The position numbers were made by a program, and so were the translations under genes. The notes beneath the pieces are model-generated. The model saw nothing but the letters and a program-made list of their open reading frames with translations, ran no database searches and was not told the DNA's origin. DNA of 64,000 nucleotides from Anodontia alba (Eukaryota; Mollusca; Bivalvia; Lucinida; Lucinidae), in the NCBI GenBank assembly GCA_964016985.1, contig OZ024826.1:67252023-67316022 (forward strand), in the 5' to 3' direction. This document shows positions 10,498 to 23,304 of the stretch, one piece after another. Within the stretch, counting starts at the first letter, position 1; every line of letters begins with the position of its first letter.

Positions 10498-11000
10498 TGG
10501 TCTTGGGGTGTAGGGGCGGGGTGGGTAGGGGGTGGGTGGGAGTGGGAATGGGATTTCTGATGGCTATATTTTAGCCTCTTCTACGAGTATATACTTACCA
10601 GTGACCACAACAGTAACTATCAGTGTGATGTCGGTGGCCCGTTCCATCCGTCTTTTCACATTTTCGACATCTCAAGAACTATAAGTCGGATTGAGCTGAA
10701 ACTTGGTGGAACTGGCATTGAGAAGAATGGCCGCTTCTGCCGAGTAAGTACCCTGTTTCAAAACAATACTGAATCACCCGTCCATAATGCCGTTAGGCAT
10801 TTTCTTGTTTGTTACTGATGAAAAATCAAATGATTTTACAGTATAAATTTGAACTATTATTTGGGAAAAAAACGGATTAAAGTGCATCAAATTAAAGTAA
10901 AGTGTCTGTCTAAAACCTTGAAAAGTTGTCCTGCAACTGCTTATTGACTTTTTATATTATTATAGCCCTGCTTTGGAAAAGTGGGGCTATGCTGGATTTG
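10498..11000. other. G-rich tract and unassigned sequence
   Basis: Contains a G-rich run at about 10503-10552 with many G3-G5 blocks on the plus strand, compatible with a G-quadruplex. The remainder, to the next array, has no recognisable gene. Confidence 0.55.
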
Positions 11001-11019
11001 CCTTGTCCTTCCGTCATTC

Positions 11020-11690
11020 CTTTCTTCCTTCCTTCCTTTCTTCCTTCCTTCCGTCCTTCCTCATCAGATAAATTTTCGTCACTTTTCTGTTAGGGTTACA
11101 AAGTTGAAACTTGGTACACACATGGACAGTGGGTTGATAATACCGGAATCAGGCCAAGGCCCATAAGTCTTGGAGTTACATCCTTTGATAGGTTTTACAA
11201 TTTACAGATTTCTCAAGAACTATGAAAGCTGTAAAGTTGAAACTTTATATACACATGGACAGTGCGCTGATGTATACATGAATCAGGGTCAATGGGCTAT
11301 AACTCCTTGGAGTTTACATCCCTTGAAAGGTTTTACAATTTGCCATTAATGTAAAATTTTCGTCACCCTTTTCTCAGGAACTGTAAGGGTGTAAGTTGAA
11401 ACCTGGTACACACATGGGCCGTGAATTGATGTATCGTGAATACCGGAATCAGGGCCAAGGGTCCATAGGTCTTTGAGTTACACTTGATAGGTTTTACAAT
11501 TTACCAATAATGAAAAATTTTCTTTACAGATTTCTCAGGAACTATGAAAGCTGTAAAATTGAAACTTGGTACACGCATGCACAGTGGGCTGATAATCGTG
11601 TAATCCAGAATCAAGAACAACTATTGGTGTTAAATCCCTTGATAGGTTTTAAAATTTGCCAAAAATGAAAACTTTTCAAGCATGAATTCA
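11020..11690. repeat. Tandem array, ~150-160 bp unit
   Basis: About four diverged units. Each contains CTCARGAACTATGAAAGCTG-like sequence, then GTTGAAACTTGGTACACACA, then GGTTTTACAATTTRCC, starting near 11080, 11205, 11375 and 11535. It is preceded by a CCTT-rich microsatellite at 11020-11060. Confidence 0.8.
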
Positions 11691-11829
11691 AAATATTTCA
11701 ATACTATGGTCCTTCTCTGATAGCGCTGCAGCTATCCTCTGACAGCTCTAGTTTATATCAAATTACTTCTATGTCACTAAATTTAGAATAGTTACGCAAT
11801 ATTCAGTAAACCTCAGGATGTTGATGAAA

Positions 11830-12168
11830 AATTATTTTGTTTTTGATTTTCCTTTTTTTTTTTTTCAAAACTAATATCTGTATGATAATAAAATACAATT
11901 CGTTTTCTCAGTTAGTGATAACCTTTTTTCTATAATTTCCTTGGAAATGTGTATTTTTTTAAACCTTTTTTTATCAATATATTACAATTTTCAGCAATTT
12001 TTGTTAAAAAAAAAGAAGCAATTTTCTACCCCAAAAAGGCCCGATAGACCTATTTGATTTGGACAGCATTGTTTCTTAGAGATAGCAATCATTATCTTAT
12101 ACATTATCTGCTTTTTAGAATATTCATAATTCTGTTTAGAAATTTTTCTTAAAATTATTCCAGTTTTC

Positions 12169-12213
<45 letters not shown>

Positions 12214-12650
12214 TAAAATAAGCACATTTTAATCCAAAAATATTGGCATTTTATGATAAAAAAATTTCTTCTTTTTTTTTCTTTTTTCTTAGACTTATAT
12301 TCATTTTTTCCATAACTTAAATTCTGATAATCAGTGCTGGAAACGTTTGAATAGATTATTCCCATTTTCATCATTTTTTGTTCAAAAAATCAGATGTTTG
12401 CCCCCAAAAGACACAGAAATAACATTTGGTTCAAACTTAAATATTATCTAATACAGTTTATGCTATTTAGATTGTATAAACTCTTTTAAATATACTTTTT
12501 AGAAATTAATTCCAGCTTTCAGCGATTTTTTCTCAAATTTCGTATATTTTACCCCCCAAAAAAAGCTATTTCGGCAAGGAATATTTTTTAGGACTTTTTT
12601 TAGTGAACAAGGACACCTTCCTGATTTCAAATATGTAAGTAAAATTTCTC
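11830..12650. repeat. AT-rich degenerate array with poly-T
   Basis: T-rich sequence with recurring pieces of the form AATTATTCCAGTTTTCAGC followed by a T run and TTTACCCCAAAA, spaced roughly 180 bp. It includes a ~40 nt T homopolymer at 12173-12212. Long minus-strand frames here are Lys-rich and Phe-rich low-complexity artefacts. Confidence 0.55.
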
Positions 12651-12659
12651 AAAGAATGT

Positions 12660-13190
12660 TATAGGTTAAGGATCATTTTCTGCTAAATGCCCTGGCCTAT
12701 AGTGTATGCACAAGGATTCGGCAAATATATGCAACAAGTCAGCAAGTCAGCATTGGAAATAGTCCTTCATCCAAGATATATTCAATCTATGAATAGATTC
12801 CCGCTACTTAATATGTTTTAAAAGGAATGACTCTTGATAGAAATGAACACACTCACTAAATTGAAAACAGCCGAAGTGTCGAATTTTCTGGGCCAAAAGC
12901 TATTGACCAATTTCAGGAATGCCATGGCTTCTGTTACGCTTTTAAAATTGGGATTTCACCTTCTATCAATTATTATGTGTTCTGAGCATGTAATTTAAAT
13001 ATGCCTATTCTACAATGTAATGCATTTACGTTTGGAATTTCAATGGGCAACCTTGTGTTTTCCCAAGAAACGATATTATATGTTAACTCCGTGCTGACAT
13101 TGAACTGACCAACTAGACAAATACGTATAAAAAAACTACAAGCCTTGAAACAGTCAAGAGAAAACAAACGAAGTTAAACAAATTTACTCG
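12660..13190. other. No recognised feature
   Basis: Intergenic sequence without a believable exon or repeat. Confidence 0.45.
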
Positions 13191-13640
13191 CACAAAACCT
13201 CACCCTTATCAACTGATGCAGCTAAAACAACGAAAACAGAAAGCAAAGTGGGCATCCATTGCTACAATGCTAGTCTCGCAACAAGAAAACAGAAAACAAA
13301 GTGGACATATAACGGGTGACCACAATAACAAGAAAGACATCAGAATATCCTCCTTGAAACGGCCTGCTGCAGTATAAATCACGAGGAGGCTTAAACCAGT
13401 TTTACCTGCGAGAAACCGCGCCCTTAATTCTTATGCAGCTTCAAATTATATTTTCGGCGCGAAACATCACATTGAAACACACACTATAATAAAACAAAGC
13501 AAACATTTCAGTGGCGATCTGAAGCTAGAACACAAGAAAAATACAAACAGGATCTAGATGGGCCCGACCACAGTCATCAATAGTCAGGCGCCAACCTTCT
13601 GAAACAGGGAGCCCTCATTTAGTTTAAAGACAGACGTTCA
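13190..13640. repeat. Dispersed repeat related to 55740-56240
   Basis: Shares with 55740-56240 the run of elements CTCGCMCA, ACACTATARTAAAACA, GAGCACAAGAAA, GGGCCCGA and ACAGTCATYAATAGT in the same order. The two copies are diverged. No coding capacity seen. Confidence 0.5.
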
Positions 13641-13739
13641 CATATTTTGTGTAACTTTATTTTTAGCAAAACCCTTGCATACTGCCCATGATGTTGGGAA
13701 TACTATGAAGTATTTACTGTAATCTGGGTTTTAGACTGT

Positions 13740-15060
13740 CAGACCTGATGGACATGACCCGGATTATTATTCTGTTAAGACATAAACATTATATTGGAGC
13801 TACCATGGTCAAACTTCACAGGAATGTTGACTATGTGACTCGCTGGTTTCCCGCCAATGAACAAGATGGCCGTAAATCCTTTAATGACAACTTTTCCTAC
13901 ATCATTGGGTCAGTTTCAGTCAAACCTCGTGATGTTGCCTAGGAGCTAAAACGCTTCCACTCCTAAAAACAAGATGGCCGCCAGAGCTAAAAATAAAAAA
14001 AAAGAACCATTAACTCCTCTTAAACCATTGGGCAAAAAAAAAAAAAAACATACATGTTTTTTGCCTATAGTTTACGTGTTATATAGTTTGACTATAGCTG
14101 GCTGTTGCTTTTATAAGGTCTCTCTCCCTTGTGAATGTAACAACCAATCAATGCCGGCAAAACAAAAGGATTGGTTCCAGTTTTCTGCTGTCTTTCATGG
14201 AAATCTGGGAACCAGCAAACAAAAGTCTGACCAGAATGATAGGACAATGCGAACTAACAAAACTGTAGTTAAGCGCCCGAACTGGGCCTAAGTGACATTC
14301 TATCAAAATAGCTAAAACGATTCCGTCCCAGTGAACGTGATGGCAACAAGAGCTAAAAATAGAAAAAAATCTTTAAATGACTCCTCATAAACTTTGGCAA
14401 TTTCAATCAAATTTCAAAAGGAATTTTGCCTAGGTGATTCTCTACCACAATAGCTGAAACGGTTCCGCTCCAGTGAACAAGACTGCCGCCAGAGCTAAAA
14501 CTAGAAAAATCTTTAAATGGCAATTCCCCCTTTACCCTTTTGCCAAACTAAAGCAAACTTCACAGGGATGTTGCCTAGGAGACTCTCTACCAAAATAGCT
14601 AAAACTGTTCCGCTTTCATGGACGAAAAGGCCACCAGAGCTAAAAACAGATAAATCCTTAATTGACAACCTCTTAAATCCTCGGTCCAATTTCAGTCAAA
14701 GCTCACAGGAATTTTGCCTAGGGAGCTAAAATGGTTCTGCTCCAATGAACAAGATGGCCAACAGAGCAAAAGGTAGAAAAAAGCTTTAAATGACAACTAT
14801 CTTTTTGACCAATTTCAATCAAACTTCACAGGAATGTTGCCTAGAGAGTAAACTGGTAACCAGACTAGCTAAAACAATACTTCCGCTCTAATGAGCAAGA
14901 TGGCCGCTAGAGCTAAAGGAAAGATCTTTCAATGACAGCGCCTTCTAAACCCTTGGGCAAACATCATAAGAATGTTTGTATTGATAATATCTTGATACAG
15001 TTTTAATGTGGTCAGACCGTCAAAGGCGAGCGATTTAGGGCCATCTTGGCCCTCTTGTTT
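13740..15060 (-). mobile_element. Hairpin-ended element with central ~145 bp tandem array
   Basis: About eight diverged units containing CACAGGAATGTTGCCTAGG, ACCAAAATAGCTAAAAC, CCGCTCCAGTGAACAAGATG and GCCGCCAGAGCTAAAAATAG. Landmarks of the unit lie near 13931, 14283, 14424, 14570, 14710 and 14832. The right end at 15019-15060 has the hairpin AGGGCCATCTTGGCCCT followed by CTTGTTT. Read on the minus strand, this end starts ACAAGAGGGCC...CGCTCGCCT...GAC and matches the end of the 18747 element. The design (conserved terminus, hairpin, internal tandem repeats) fits a non-autonomous Helitron/Helentron-like element. The CTTG end is not a strict CTRR, so the class is an inference. Confidence 0.6.
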
Positions 15061-15960
15061 CTTTCATGCACAGTCCATGATCAACATATTTTCCCCTTCA
15101 CTTACAATGAAAAAATGAGGGGAGTGGGTGAGGCATCCGTATAGGATTAACATATTTTTTTCAAGATTGGTGCTCCGAGTGTCATGGTTAAGTTTCAAGT
15201 AATAAACACAGCATCAAATGACGTAATCTTACGCTCTGCACCACGCTTCTTCCATGTTCCTAGATCTCGACGAAAGGGTCTAGTGTAATCTTGTGACTTA
15301 TCCATTTGAGTAATACAAAGTCCGCAATACCTGTCCGCATTTGAGACACACTTAAAATCTTTTAGCGTTTAACCCTGATCCTGCTCCGAAAATTTCTGTT
15401 CCGGGTTTCTGAAGGGGTATCATTTCCTAAGCACTAGTTATTTCCCTTGATTACACCAATTTTAATTCATACTCGCACATGTTATATATCTATGGACTGG
15501 TTTATTATTAGCGGAACATTCTTGATCATGTGACTATCATGTGATCACGTGATCACAAACCGGTATTTGCTTCATATACGTTAAAAAAAAGGTTATGCAG
15601 GAAGGATGTAGTAACTTCCGATGATACGTCTAATATTTATGTACATTTATCGTCGGAAGTTGTAGAGTCCGCGTGGTTGGTACGGAAGCCTTTTTAATGG
15701 GATAGCGGTGTTATCGATTAAACGGAAAAACAGAAAGAGATAAAACTTAACTGAAATTTTAGAGCATTATTTCACTGATAGGCCGTGAATGCGGCCACAC
15801 GAAGATTTGTGATAAAGTAAACTCCCTCTCTTGTCGGACAACCTAGAATTAAAGGATGAACCTTGTTTCTGGAGGTCCTAGGATGCTCTTAAATAGGCTT
15901 ACCCTGTAAACGCATATATTAACGCGATCAGCAGGATAAAGATTAAGATGCATCAAATCA
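15061..15960. other. Unassigned, with two palindromic structures
   Basis: No gene seen. At 15542-15557 lies GTGATCACGTGATCAC, a perfect 16 bp palindrome containing an E-box. At about 15610-15661, AACTTCCGATGATA and TATCGTCGGAAGTT form an inverted repeat (13 of 14 pairs) around a ~24 nt loop. Confidence 0.5.
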
Positions 15961-15966
15961 AATACA

Positions 15967-16325
15967 AATCTTAGAAGCAAACACGAGTGGTCATTTCATA
16001 CGAAATTTATGAAACGAGCCTTTGGCGAGTGTGATTCTGTTTATCATATGACCATTTTAAATTGGATTTTATAGCCTTTAAATTTTTCAACAGAAAATAT
16101 ATGGTTGACATGGACGTCGTCATGACGTTACTTGTCCAAAGTATAATTAGCGTGTGGTCATACGATTTTTATGACGACGTTATCCATTGAATAACGCCGA
16201 CGTCATATGATAAATAGAGGATCTTACATGAGTGGTCATTTAATATGAAATTTATGGAACGAGCTTGGATAATTTCGGGGTATTTTGAGAGCCTTGGCGA
16301 GATTCTGTTTATCACATGGCCCTTC
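15967..16325. repeat. Dispersed repeat W, copy 1
   Basis: Matches 60838-61085 over GGTCATTTCATA.GAAATTTATG, GATTCTGTTTATCATATGACC, GTTGACATGGACGTCGTCAT and ACGTTATCCAYTGAATAAC. A partial second unit follows at 16205-16325, starting from AATAGAGGATCTTACA. There is no coding sequence. Confidence 0.7.
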
Positions 16326-17085
16326 CGATGACAAAAAAACGCACAAAATATATTAACGGCTTTCCATAGCTCAGCGGAACAACTCACTACCAAGGATTCA
16401 ATAGTACTACGCAACAAAAATAGTTCGCATATATGATAAGTACCGAAAATAACTATGCCATTTACTACTTCATTCTTCATTAAACTGTAGGAATGGTTTT
16501 TATTTGAGCTAGTTTATATTTCATTTGAATAAATGAATTTAAAAATAAATATTCCCTTCAACGTCATTCAGCAAGTCAATACGTCACTGAGAATCAGTAG
16601 GGAAATCCCCCGAGGTCAGCTGTCGTATTTAAAGGTCATTGACCTAGATACGGTGGTTGATACACCGAAGTAAATGACAGATTTCAAGAACATAAAACAG
16701 TAGTTTGGATTTTAATTTGACACATTATTCTAAATGCTTTTTTGGAGGAGGTTATTTTTTTTCGATTGTTTGACGACATGGATGTTGAAAGTGCCTCTAA
16801 ATATGTTGCGGGAAAACATCGAATTTTAACCACCATGGTAGCTGTTATTCACATTGTGATTGTGTTGTATCTTCCCCTTCCATCGGTCTGACATTTACCG
16901 TTCATCTCAAAATCATCTCAAAATTGAAGGCAGGATCTGTTTCAAAAGTGAAAGTTGTATCGGCGAACGCGGACACCATCTTGGTTGCTATCAATAAGAT
17001 GAGTAATACGAATATTAATGAGGGTAATTAGGCTAACTAATACGCCTTGCAGGTGTTATAACACGTGAGGTTATATGATTTTTAA
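16326..17085. other. No recognised feature
   Basis: AT-rich, with no supported gene. Short frames on the minus strand up to 16480 lack any family signature. Confidence 0.45.
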
Positions 17086-17088
17086 TAT

Positions 17089-18600
17089 GTAATTAAGGCA
17101 ATGCCTTTTTCGCGACACCGCCTTCTGAACAATTCAGAGTAGCTATAGTTGCAATACTGGCTGAACATCACTCTGTGGTTCTGAATCTCTTTTAACTACA
17201 CTGCAAAATATAAGGACCCTAGCTCAAGCAGTTGTCAAAATATGGTGCTGACAAGGTGTTGCTATTGACATAATAGCAATGTCTGCATAACTCCATCAAT
17301 ATTTTACGGAATTCGCTCAAAATTTAATAAAGTTTAAATAATAAACTGTACGCAGACGGGGTGCAAGGTGTACGAACCCTTTTCTGGGAAAATTATTTGT
17401 GGTCTGCAAACTCTGCATGTCATCTAATGATGCTGTATATTTCTAAAATTTTTCATGAACATACCTTAAATGCTTATAAACTTTTACTGCGGAAATAAAA
17501 CTACTATTGTCAAACTTCAAAGGGGAATAACTCCAAGGAAATATATAGACAAAAGTTACACTGCTTGTAGTCTGTTCATCACCCAATGATGCTTTATATT
17601 TCTGTAAAGTTTCATAAAAATATCTTGGAAGGCTTTCTACTTATTCAACGGCAACGAAATTACATTGTCAAATTTCAAAGGAAAATTACTCCAATAATAT
17701 AAAGACAAGAGTTATGGTTCTTGCTGTCTGCATGTTGTGTGACGATGTTTTATATTTCTATGAAGTTTCATGAAAATATCATGAATGGTTTTCAAATTAT
17801 AGAGCGGATACAAAAAAGACCATCGTCAAATTGAAAAGGGGAATAACTCCAAAAATGTATTGACAAGAGCTCTGGTTCTTCTGCTGCACGTGGTCTGATG
17901 ATGCTTTATATATTAAGTTACATAAAAATTTCTTGAACTGTTTTCAAGTTATAGAGCCGACACGATTTTGTGACAGACAGATGGACGGACAACCAAGGCA
18001 GGACACAAGGCAAATCAAAGACATAACTAGAATTTGTTTTTCTGCAAAAACACATATGTCTCCCCTCTTTTTGGTGTAATATTGTATTGTACATTCAGCG
18101 AACATTTATATTATGAGCTTCCAAGGAAAATAACTCAAAAAGGAGAGATGCAACAGTTATGGTTCTTGCGCTGTGCGCATCCTCTAATGTTGATTGATAT
18201 TCATAGAAAGTTTTGTGAAGATATCTTGAACGATTTTTAAGTTATAGAGTGGATACATTTTTGTGACGGACAAAGTTCTAACGGAAATAATTCAAAAAGT
18301 ATAAATGCAAGAGTTATGGTTCTTGCACTCTGCATGTCGTCTAATGTTGATTGATATTGATTGATGTTGATTGATATTTACATGAAGTTTCTTGATATCT
18401 TGAACAGATTTCAAGTTACAGAGCGGACGCGATTTTATGACGGACATAGTTCCAAGGGAAATAACTCAAAAATACAAGATTTATGGTTCTTATGTTCTGC
18501 ATGTATGATAATGTTGATTGTTATCAATATGAAGTTTCGTGAAGACAGCTGGAACCATTTTCAAGTTATAGAGCTGACCAGACAGACGCCCGGGGAAAAT
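17089..18600. repeat. Array of ~160-170 bp units with a shared left flank
   Basis: The left flank 17089-17200 (GTAATTAAGGCAATGCC ... TCACTGTGGTTCTGAA-like) has a diverged copy at 36578-36705, which precedes a different array. The array itself repeats AAGGGGAATAACTCCAA, GACAAGAGTTATGGTTCTT, TGATGCTTTATATTTCT, GAAGTTTCATGAAAATATC and TTCAAGTTATAGAGCGGA. A GGAC/GACAGACA microsatellite sits at 17970-17990, in the middle. Confidence 0.7.
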
Positions 18601-18746
18601 ACAATGCATATTTCTCCCTACCCTAAAGGGGGAAGACATCAATATAAGATTCCTAGCTCAAGCGGGCGGGAGCATATTGCTTTTGCAGATCTTGTGGGCA
18701 CTGGCGTCCCCATCCAAAGGGGACAATATTAGAATAAAATAGATTC

Positions 18747-20505
18747 AACAAGAGGCCCAAAGGCCACGGTTTGCTCACCTGAGTGACACAGCCACTGCAG
18801 ACATGCAGATGTTATGCAACATTTTTCCAATCCTATCATCACAACAAATGAAAATATCATCATTTGAGCAGTTCTTAGTTTTGAAGAAGAATATATGGGC
18901 CTGACAGTCAATGGAGCATGATCATTTGAATAAACTATCAATCACATTTCAACAGGAGGATCAATGTGAAATTTGGTGGAAATTGGCTAAGTGGTTTCTG
19001 AAGAATCATGATTTTATACATGTAAACAGGGAAATATTATAAATATAAACCAGATGATGGCCATCTTAGATTTCCAATCAGAACAATTTTAACAACTGTT
19101 GATCTACAAGTCACTTTGATACTTTCAATATAAATGTAAATGGACAATACAAACGGGGAAGCAAATATGACCTTGGAGGTAAAAAGGTCAAATGTCAACA
19201 TAGAACCATCATTTTAACAATTCTGGTAGATCTTCTGCCCCCCACAATTTGTGCAAAGATTAGGACCCAGGGCTTATTTGGTTATGGAGAAGAAGATTTT
19301 TAAAGGTTTTAACCATATATGGGCATGGCAGCCATTTTGATCAATAGACCATACCATTTTAGCAATCTTTCATTCTCCTGCCCACGGAGGCTTTGCATGA
19401 AATTTGAGCAACACTGGCCCGGAGGCTTCAGAGGAAAAGCCATTTGAAATTATCAACATTTTTTTCCATACAAATGTATGGGGCCCATACAAGTGCATAC
19501 AGAAGCAAACTTGACCTCGCCGTAAAAAGGTTAAATGCCAATGTATGACAATTATTTTAGCAACTTTGGTAGACCGCCCTTTTCAGATGATATATGCAAA
19601 GATTCAGCCACAAGCCATCCTCGGTTTTGGAGAATAAGATTTTTAAATGTTTTTTCCCATACAAATGCATATGGAAGCAAATTTGACCTTGCCGTCAAAA
19701 AAGGTCAAATGTCAATGTTTGACCATTATTTTAGCAACTTTGGTAGACCCCCTGTCCCCGATGATTTATGCAAAGATTCAGCCCCAAAGCATCCTCGGTT
19801 CTAGAGAAGAAGATTTTTAAAGGTTTTTACCATATATGGGCATGGCAGCCATCTTGGTCAACGAACTGTGACCATTTTAGCAATCTTTTGTTCCCCCTAC
19901 CTAAGGAGGCTCCATATGAAATTTGAGCAAAATTGGCCCAGAGGCTCCAGAGGAGAAGTTGTTTGAAATTCTGGACATTTTTCCCATACAAATGCATAAG
20001 GAAGCAAAATTGACCTTACTGTAAAAAGGTCAAATGTCAATGTACGACAATTATTTTAGCAATTTTGGTAGCCCTCCCGTTCCCGATGAATATGCAAAGA
20101 TTCAGCCAGGCTCGGTTTTGGAGAAGAAGATTTTTAAAGGTTTTTTCCATACAAATGCATAGGGAAGCAAACTTGACCTTGCCGTAAAAAGGTCAAACGT
20201 CAACGTACGACAATTCTTTTAGCAATTTTGGTAGACCTCTCGTCCCCGATGATTCCTGCAAAGGTTCAGCCCCAAGGCATTCTCGGTTCTGGAGAAGAAG
20301 ATTTTTTTAAAGGTTTTTACCAAATATGGGTGTGGCAGCCATCTTGGTCAACGGACCGCGACCTTTTTAGCAATTTTTCGTTCCCCCACCCTAAGGAGGC
20401 TCCATATGAAATTTGAGCAAAATTGGCTCAGCGGCTTCAGAGGAGAAGTCGTTTGAAAATGTTAACGGATGGACGCACGGACAGACGGACGACGGACGAA
20501 AAGTA
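18747..20505 (+). mobile_element. Hairpin-ended element with central tandem array (forward)
   Basis: It begins with ACAAGAGGCCCAAAGGCC, a hairpin, then TTTGCTCACCTGAGTGAC, which is the same module that ends the 13740-15060 element on the opposite strand. It continues through an array mixing two units: one with TTGACCTTGCCGTAAAAAGG and GAAGAAGATTTTTAAAGG (near 19156, 19510, 19690, 20010, 20170), and one with ATATGGGCATGGCAGCCAT (near 19312, 19828, 20310). It ends in a GGACGGAC-type microsatellite at 20466-20497. A Helitron/Helentron-like non-autonomous element is my inference. Confidence 0.6.
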
Positions 20506-20549
20506 AAAATAAGCATAATTCTGGCATGCTAGGTCCAATGGAAACCCTC

Positions 20550-20568
20550 CACCCCCCCCCCCCCCCCC

Positions 20569-20604
<36 letters not shown>
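20550..20604. repeat. C-run followed by A-run
   Basis: About 18 C followed by about 35 A. It abuts the SINE remnant that follows, so the runs probably mark its tail on the complementary strand. Confidence 0.9.
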
Positions 20605-20725
20605 ATGTTTTACGGACCAGTCAACCTAATGAGGTCATGTCGAACAGTCAGTTTACCTAACCACACCATTACTGGGCAGGATTCGTCCTCTAAGCAGTTA
20701 GTATTGCGCACATTCTTTTGCCATA
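20605..20725 (-). mobile_element. SINE remnant (3' part only)
   Basis: Reverse complement of the 3' half of the SINE at 38551-38860: GTTTTACGGMCCAGTCAACC, GGTCATGTCGA, TCAGTTTACCTAACCACA, TTACTGGGCAGG and GTCCTCTAAGC occur in the same order. The tRNA-like head is missing, and similarity fades after about 20725. Confidence 0.85.
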
Positions 20726-20819
20726 TGTTGTGGGTACTCATTAGAAGCGCCTGGTTTTCTTCAAGAAATAAGAACAGTATATATATCTCATAATTTGGAC
20801 ACTCTTCTTAGCTAGAGCT

Positions 20820-21290
20820 ATGAAGTCCTTGTCCCAGGACAAGTAAGTTGAAATTTTTACTTGTCCTCAGTTAATTGGGACAAGAAGTCAGACAAGTCAG
20901 GCAAAGTATTTCCACAGCCCTGAAAATCATCCTGTCACAAAACATATAAATTGGGTAGACAATCATGAAGCCGATTGGCCCAAATATGGTTCACATCACT
21001 TCTCCAGGGTTATTGAGAAAAAGTAATTTAACATTATAAGTCTAGGGGAGCTTCATGTTGCCAAGGCAACCAGACCAAGAGGCAGATCACCATAATTTTA
21101 GCTTTTTCTAAATGCCCCTACCGAAGCAACAATCTTAGCTATTTAGGGACAAATCATTTCAATCGCTTTGGAGGAGTTGTCATTTGAATGTGTTCACTGA
21201 TGATCAGACAACGGACGGACAAAAAGTGATTACTGTATAGCTCATCCTAAGTATAGCATGGACATTTGTGTAAAATAGTTTCTTAGCAGA
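20820..21290. repeat. Short repeats with GGAC end
   Basis: Several copies of ACTTGTCC/GGACAAGT within 20830-20910 form imperfect inverted repeats. This is followed by one diverged unit of the array type ending in GGACGGACAAAAAGTG at about 21212. Confidence 0.5.
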
Positions 21291-21305
21291 TGTTTGAAGC
21301 CATGT

Positions 21306-21776
21306 TTCTAGTTAAGGCTGGCTAATCGGAGCTGAAAAGATAATCAATTATCAGTCCTGCCATTGTGATCGATAATCGATTGATAATGACTAAAGATTTG
21401 GCCATAATTTTACCTATCCACCTGAGCATGATTCTAACCATATGTTATATTTTATTGTATGTACTTGGTCAGACAGGCCTGAGCAAACAATGTAGACTTT
21501 GATGAGACACCACAAATGCGGTGTCTCATCAGGATCTACACTGTTTGCCACTCATCCAGCTATGTTAAACACAACAGTGGATAGAAAACTGTACTTGTTC
21601 AAATTTTAGATTAAGTATGGTAAGGAGTTGAGATGTCTGAATACTAAGGGTAAATACGGTGAAGTAACAGACACAGAAATCAAATGATCGATTATTAGCA
21701 AATCAGTAATGATAATCATTTTTATTGAATTTATCGATCAATTAATCGATTATCCGATTAATTGTGCTGGATTTAT
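21306..21776 (+). repeat. Dispersed repeat Q, copy A
   Basis: About 470 bp, from GGCTGGCTAATCGGAGC to ATCGATTATCCGATTAATTG. It contains a strong hairpin, GATGAGACACC...GGTGTCTCATC (about 21500-21530), followed by ATCTACACTGTTTGCC. It matches copies B and C. Confidence 0.8.
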
Positions 21777-21885
21777 TTCTAGTCAATGAGTTTTTTTTAT
21801 AATAGTTTAAATTTGTATGTCTTATTATGTGACTTTTAGTCCAGGTTTTTAAAAAATAGAATCAAATAATCTATATTATTCAGTA

Positions 21886-22232
21886 GGGCTGGCTAATCGG
21901 AGCTTAAAAGATGATAAATTATCAGTCCTGCCATTGTTATCGATGATCAATTATAGAAATCACTGAAAATTTGGTCATTATGTTACCTGTCTGTCTGAGC
22001 AGGTCTCTTATCATATGTTATACTTTTCTGGATGTATTTAGCCAGACAGGCCCAAAAAACAGTGCACACGAGATGCCACAAAACGCAGTGTCCCATCAGG
22101 GCCTACACTGTTTGCCACCCATTCAGCTATTTTAAGACAAAACATTGGGCAGTAAGTTGTACTTGTTCAAATTTTAGATAAAGTATGGTAAGGAGTTGAG
22201 GTGAGTAACAGACACAGAAATCAAGTTCCGGG
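21886..22232 (+). repeat. Dispersed repeat Q, copy B
   Basis: Same orientation as copy A and truncated at the right. It shares GGGCTGGCTAATCGGAGC, TTATCAGTCCTGCCATTG, ATCATATGTTATA and TTCAAATTTTAGAT. Confidence 0.8.
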
Positions 22233-23300
22233 TAAGGTGTTTAATGGAGTGTAGATACTGATGTTATGTATGTAAAAGAATCCAACACATGTGACAGACA
22301 ACTGAAATGAAATATGAGTGTCATGAGATAGCCTGCTTTATGCCATATGCGAACAACAAAGACACATAGTTTTTGCATCTGCGCAGTCTGATCAGCACCG
22401 TTGTTGTTTGCTGTCTAGACAGTATACAACCTATCAAACCTTTCAAGACTAGCTAATCCGGTGCTGCGGCTGAGTTAGCCAGTCTATGTCTGAGTAGACC
22501 GGTCTGAGTCTTACTTGGTTACAAACCTCGAAGACAGGTTTTCTCATGTCGTCGCTTATATATTATCTGCACTTTAATGAAGTGCAGGGAGACTTTGTAG
22601 GGGCATCACACAGCCCCAAACACTAGCTACAATTGGATTAGTTAACACATAATTTTACTGCAAGCATATTTTATTTTTGGGTTTCAGAAGGGGGAAAATA
22701 GGACCTTATGCACATACTGCTTTCAATTTCTTAAACCTCATTGAAATACTTTTATGTTGGAAACATTATTAAATCCAGAAAATAGGAGCTAAATCTTGCA
22801 GTCAGGAGGGTGTACATGCCGAAAAATCCTTATGCCATGAATTATGCGATTTTTGCTTAAAGGCTGGTTTTAAGGTCTTTGTGAACCTGTCCCTCTGCGA
22901 CGAATGTCTTTATATTGAATTAATTGTCTCTGTAACACATAATACAAGTTAATAAAGTAATACATAGCGGTTGTTGCGTTATCCGAGGGATTTTTACAGA
23001 CCCTCATTCATTACTTGGAACTAGCGAAACTATTCAGAAATAGCCAAATCAGCGGAGTATACAGTCATCGCAAGGGCAGATAACAAAAGGCGAATGACAA
23101 ATTCTTTAGCGTGTTATTTCAAGGAAGGATAGCACTCTGTATCAACCAAAACAATCTAAGTTTTGATCAGCCAGTTATCTGGAAATTGTTATGAAGCATA
23201 CCGTTACTGGGAACTAGCCAAATGACTGTAGCTGATTAATTGTGCCAGCCTTAGTGTTTGGACAATGAAATTCACTTGTCTGCACCTATATGCTTGTGTT
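22233..23300. other. No recognised gene
   Basis: Intergenic sequence. The only structured pieces are TCTGATCAG and GTTTGCTGTC near 22385-22420, which resemble the dispersed hairpin family seen at 32356. Confidence 0.45.
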
Positions 23301-23304
23301 TGCA

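Noticed and set aside
11991..12374. 127-residue minus-strand frame
   Set aside because: Lys-rich translation of T-runs in a degenerate array.
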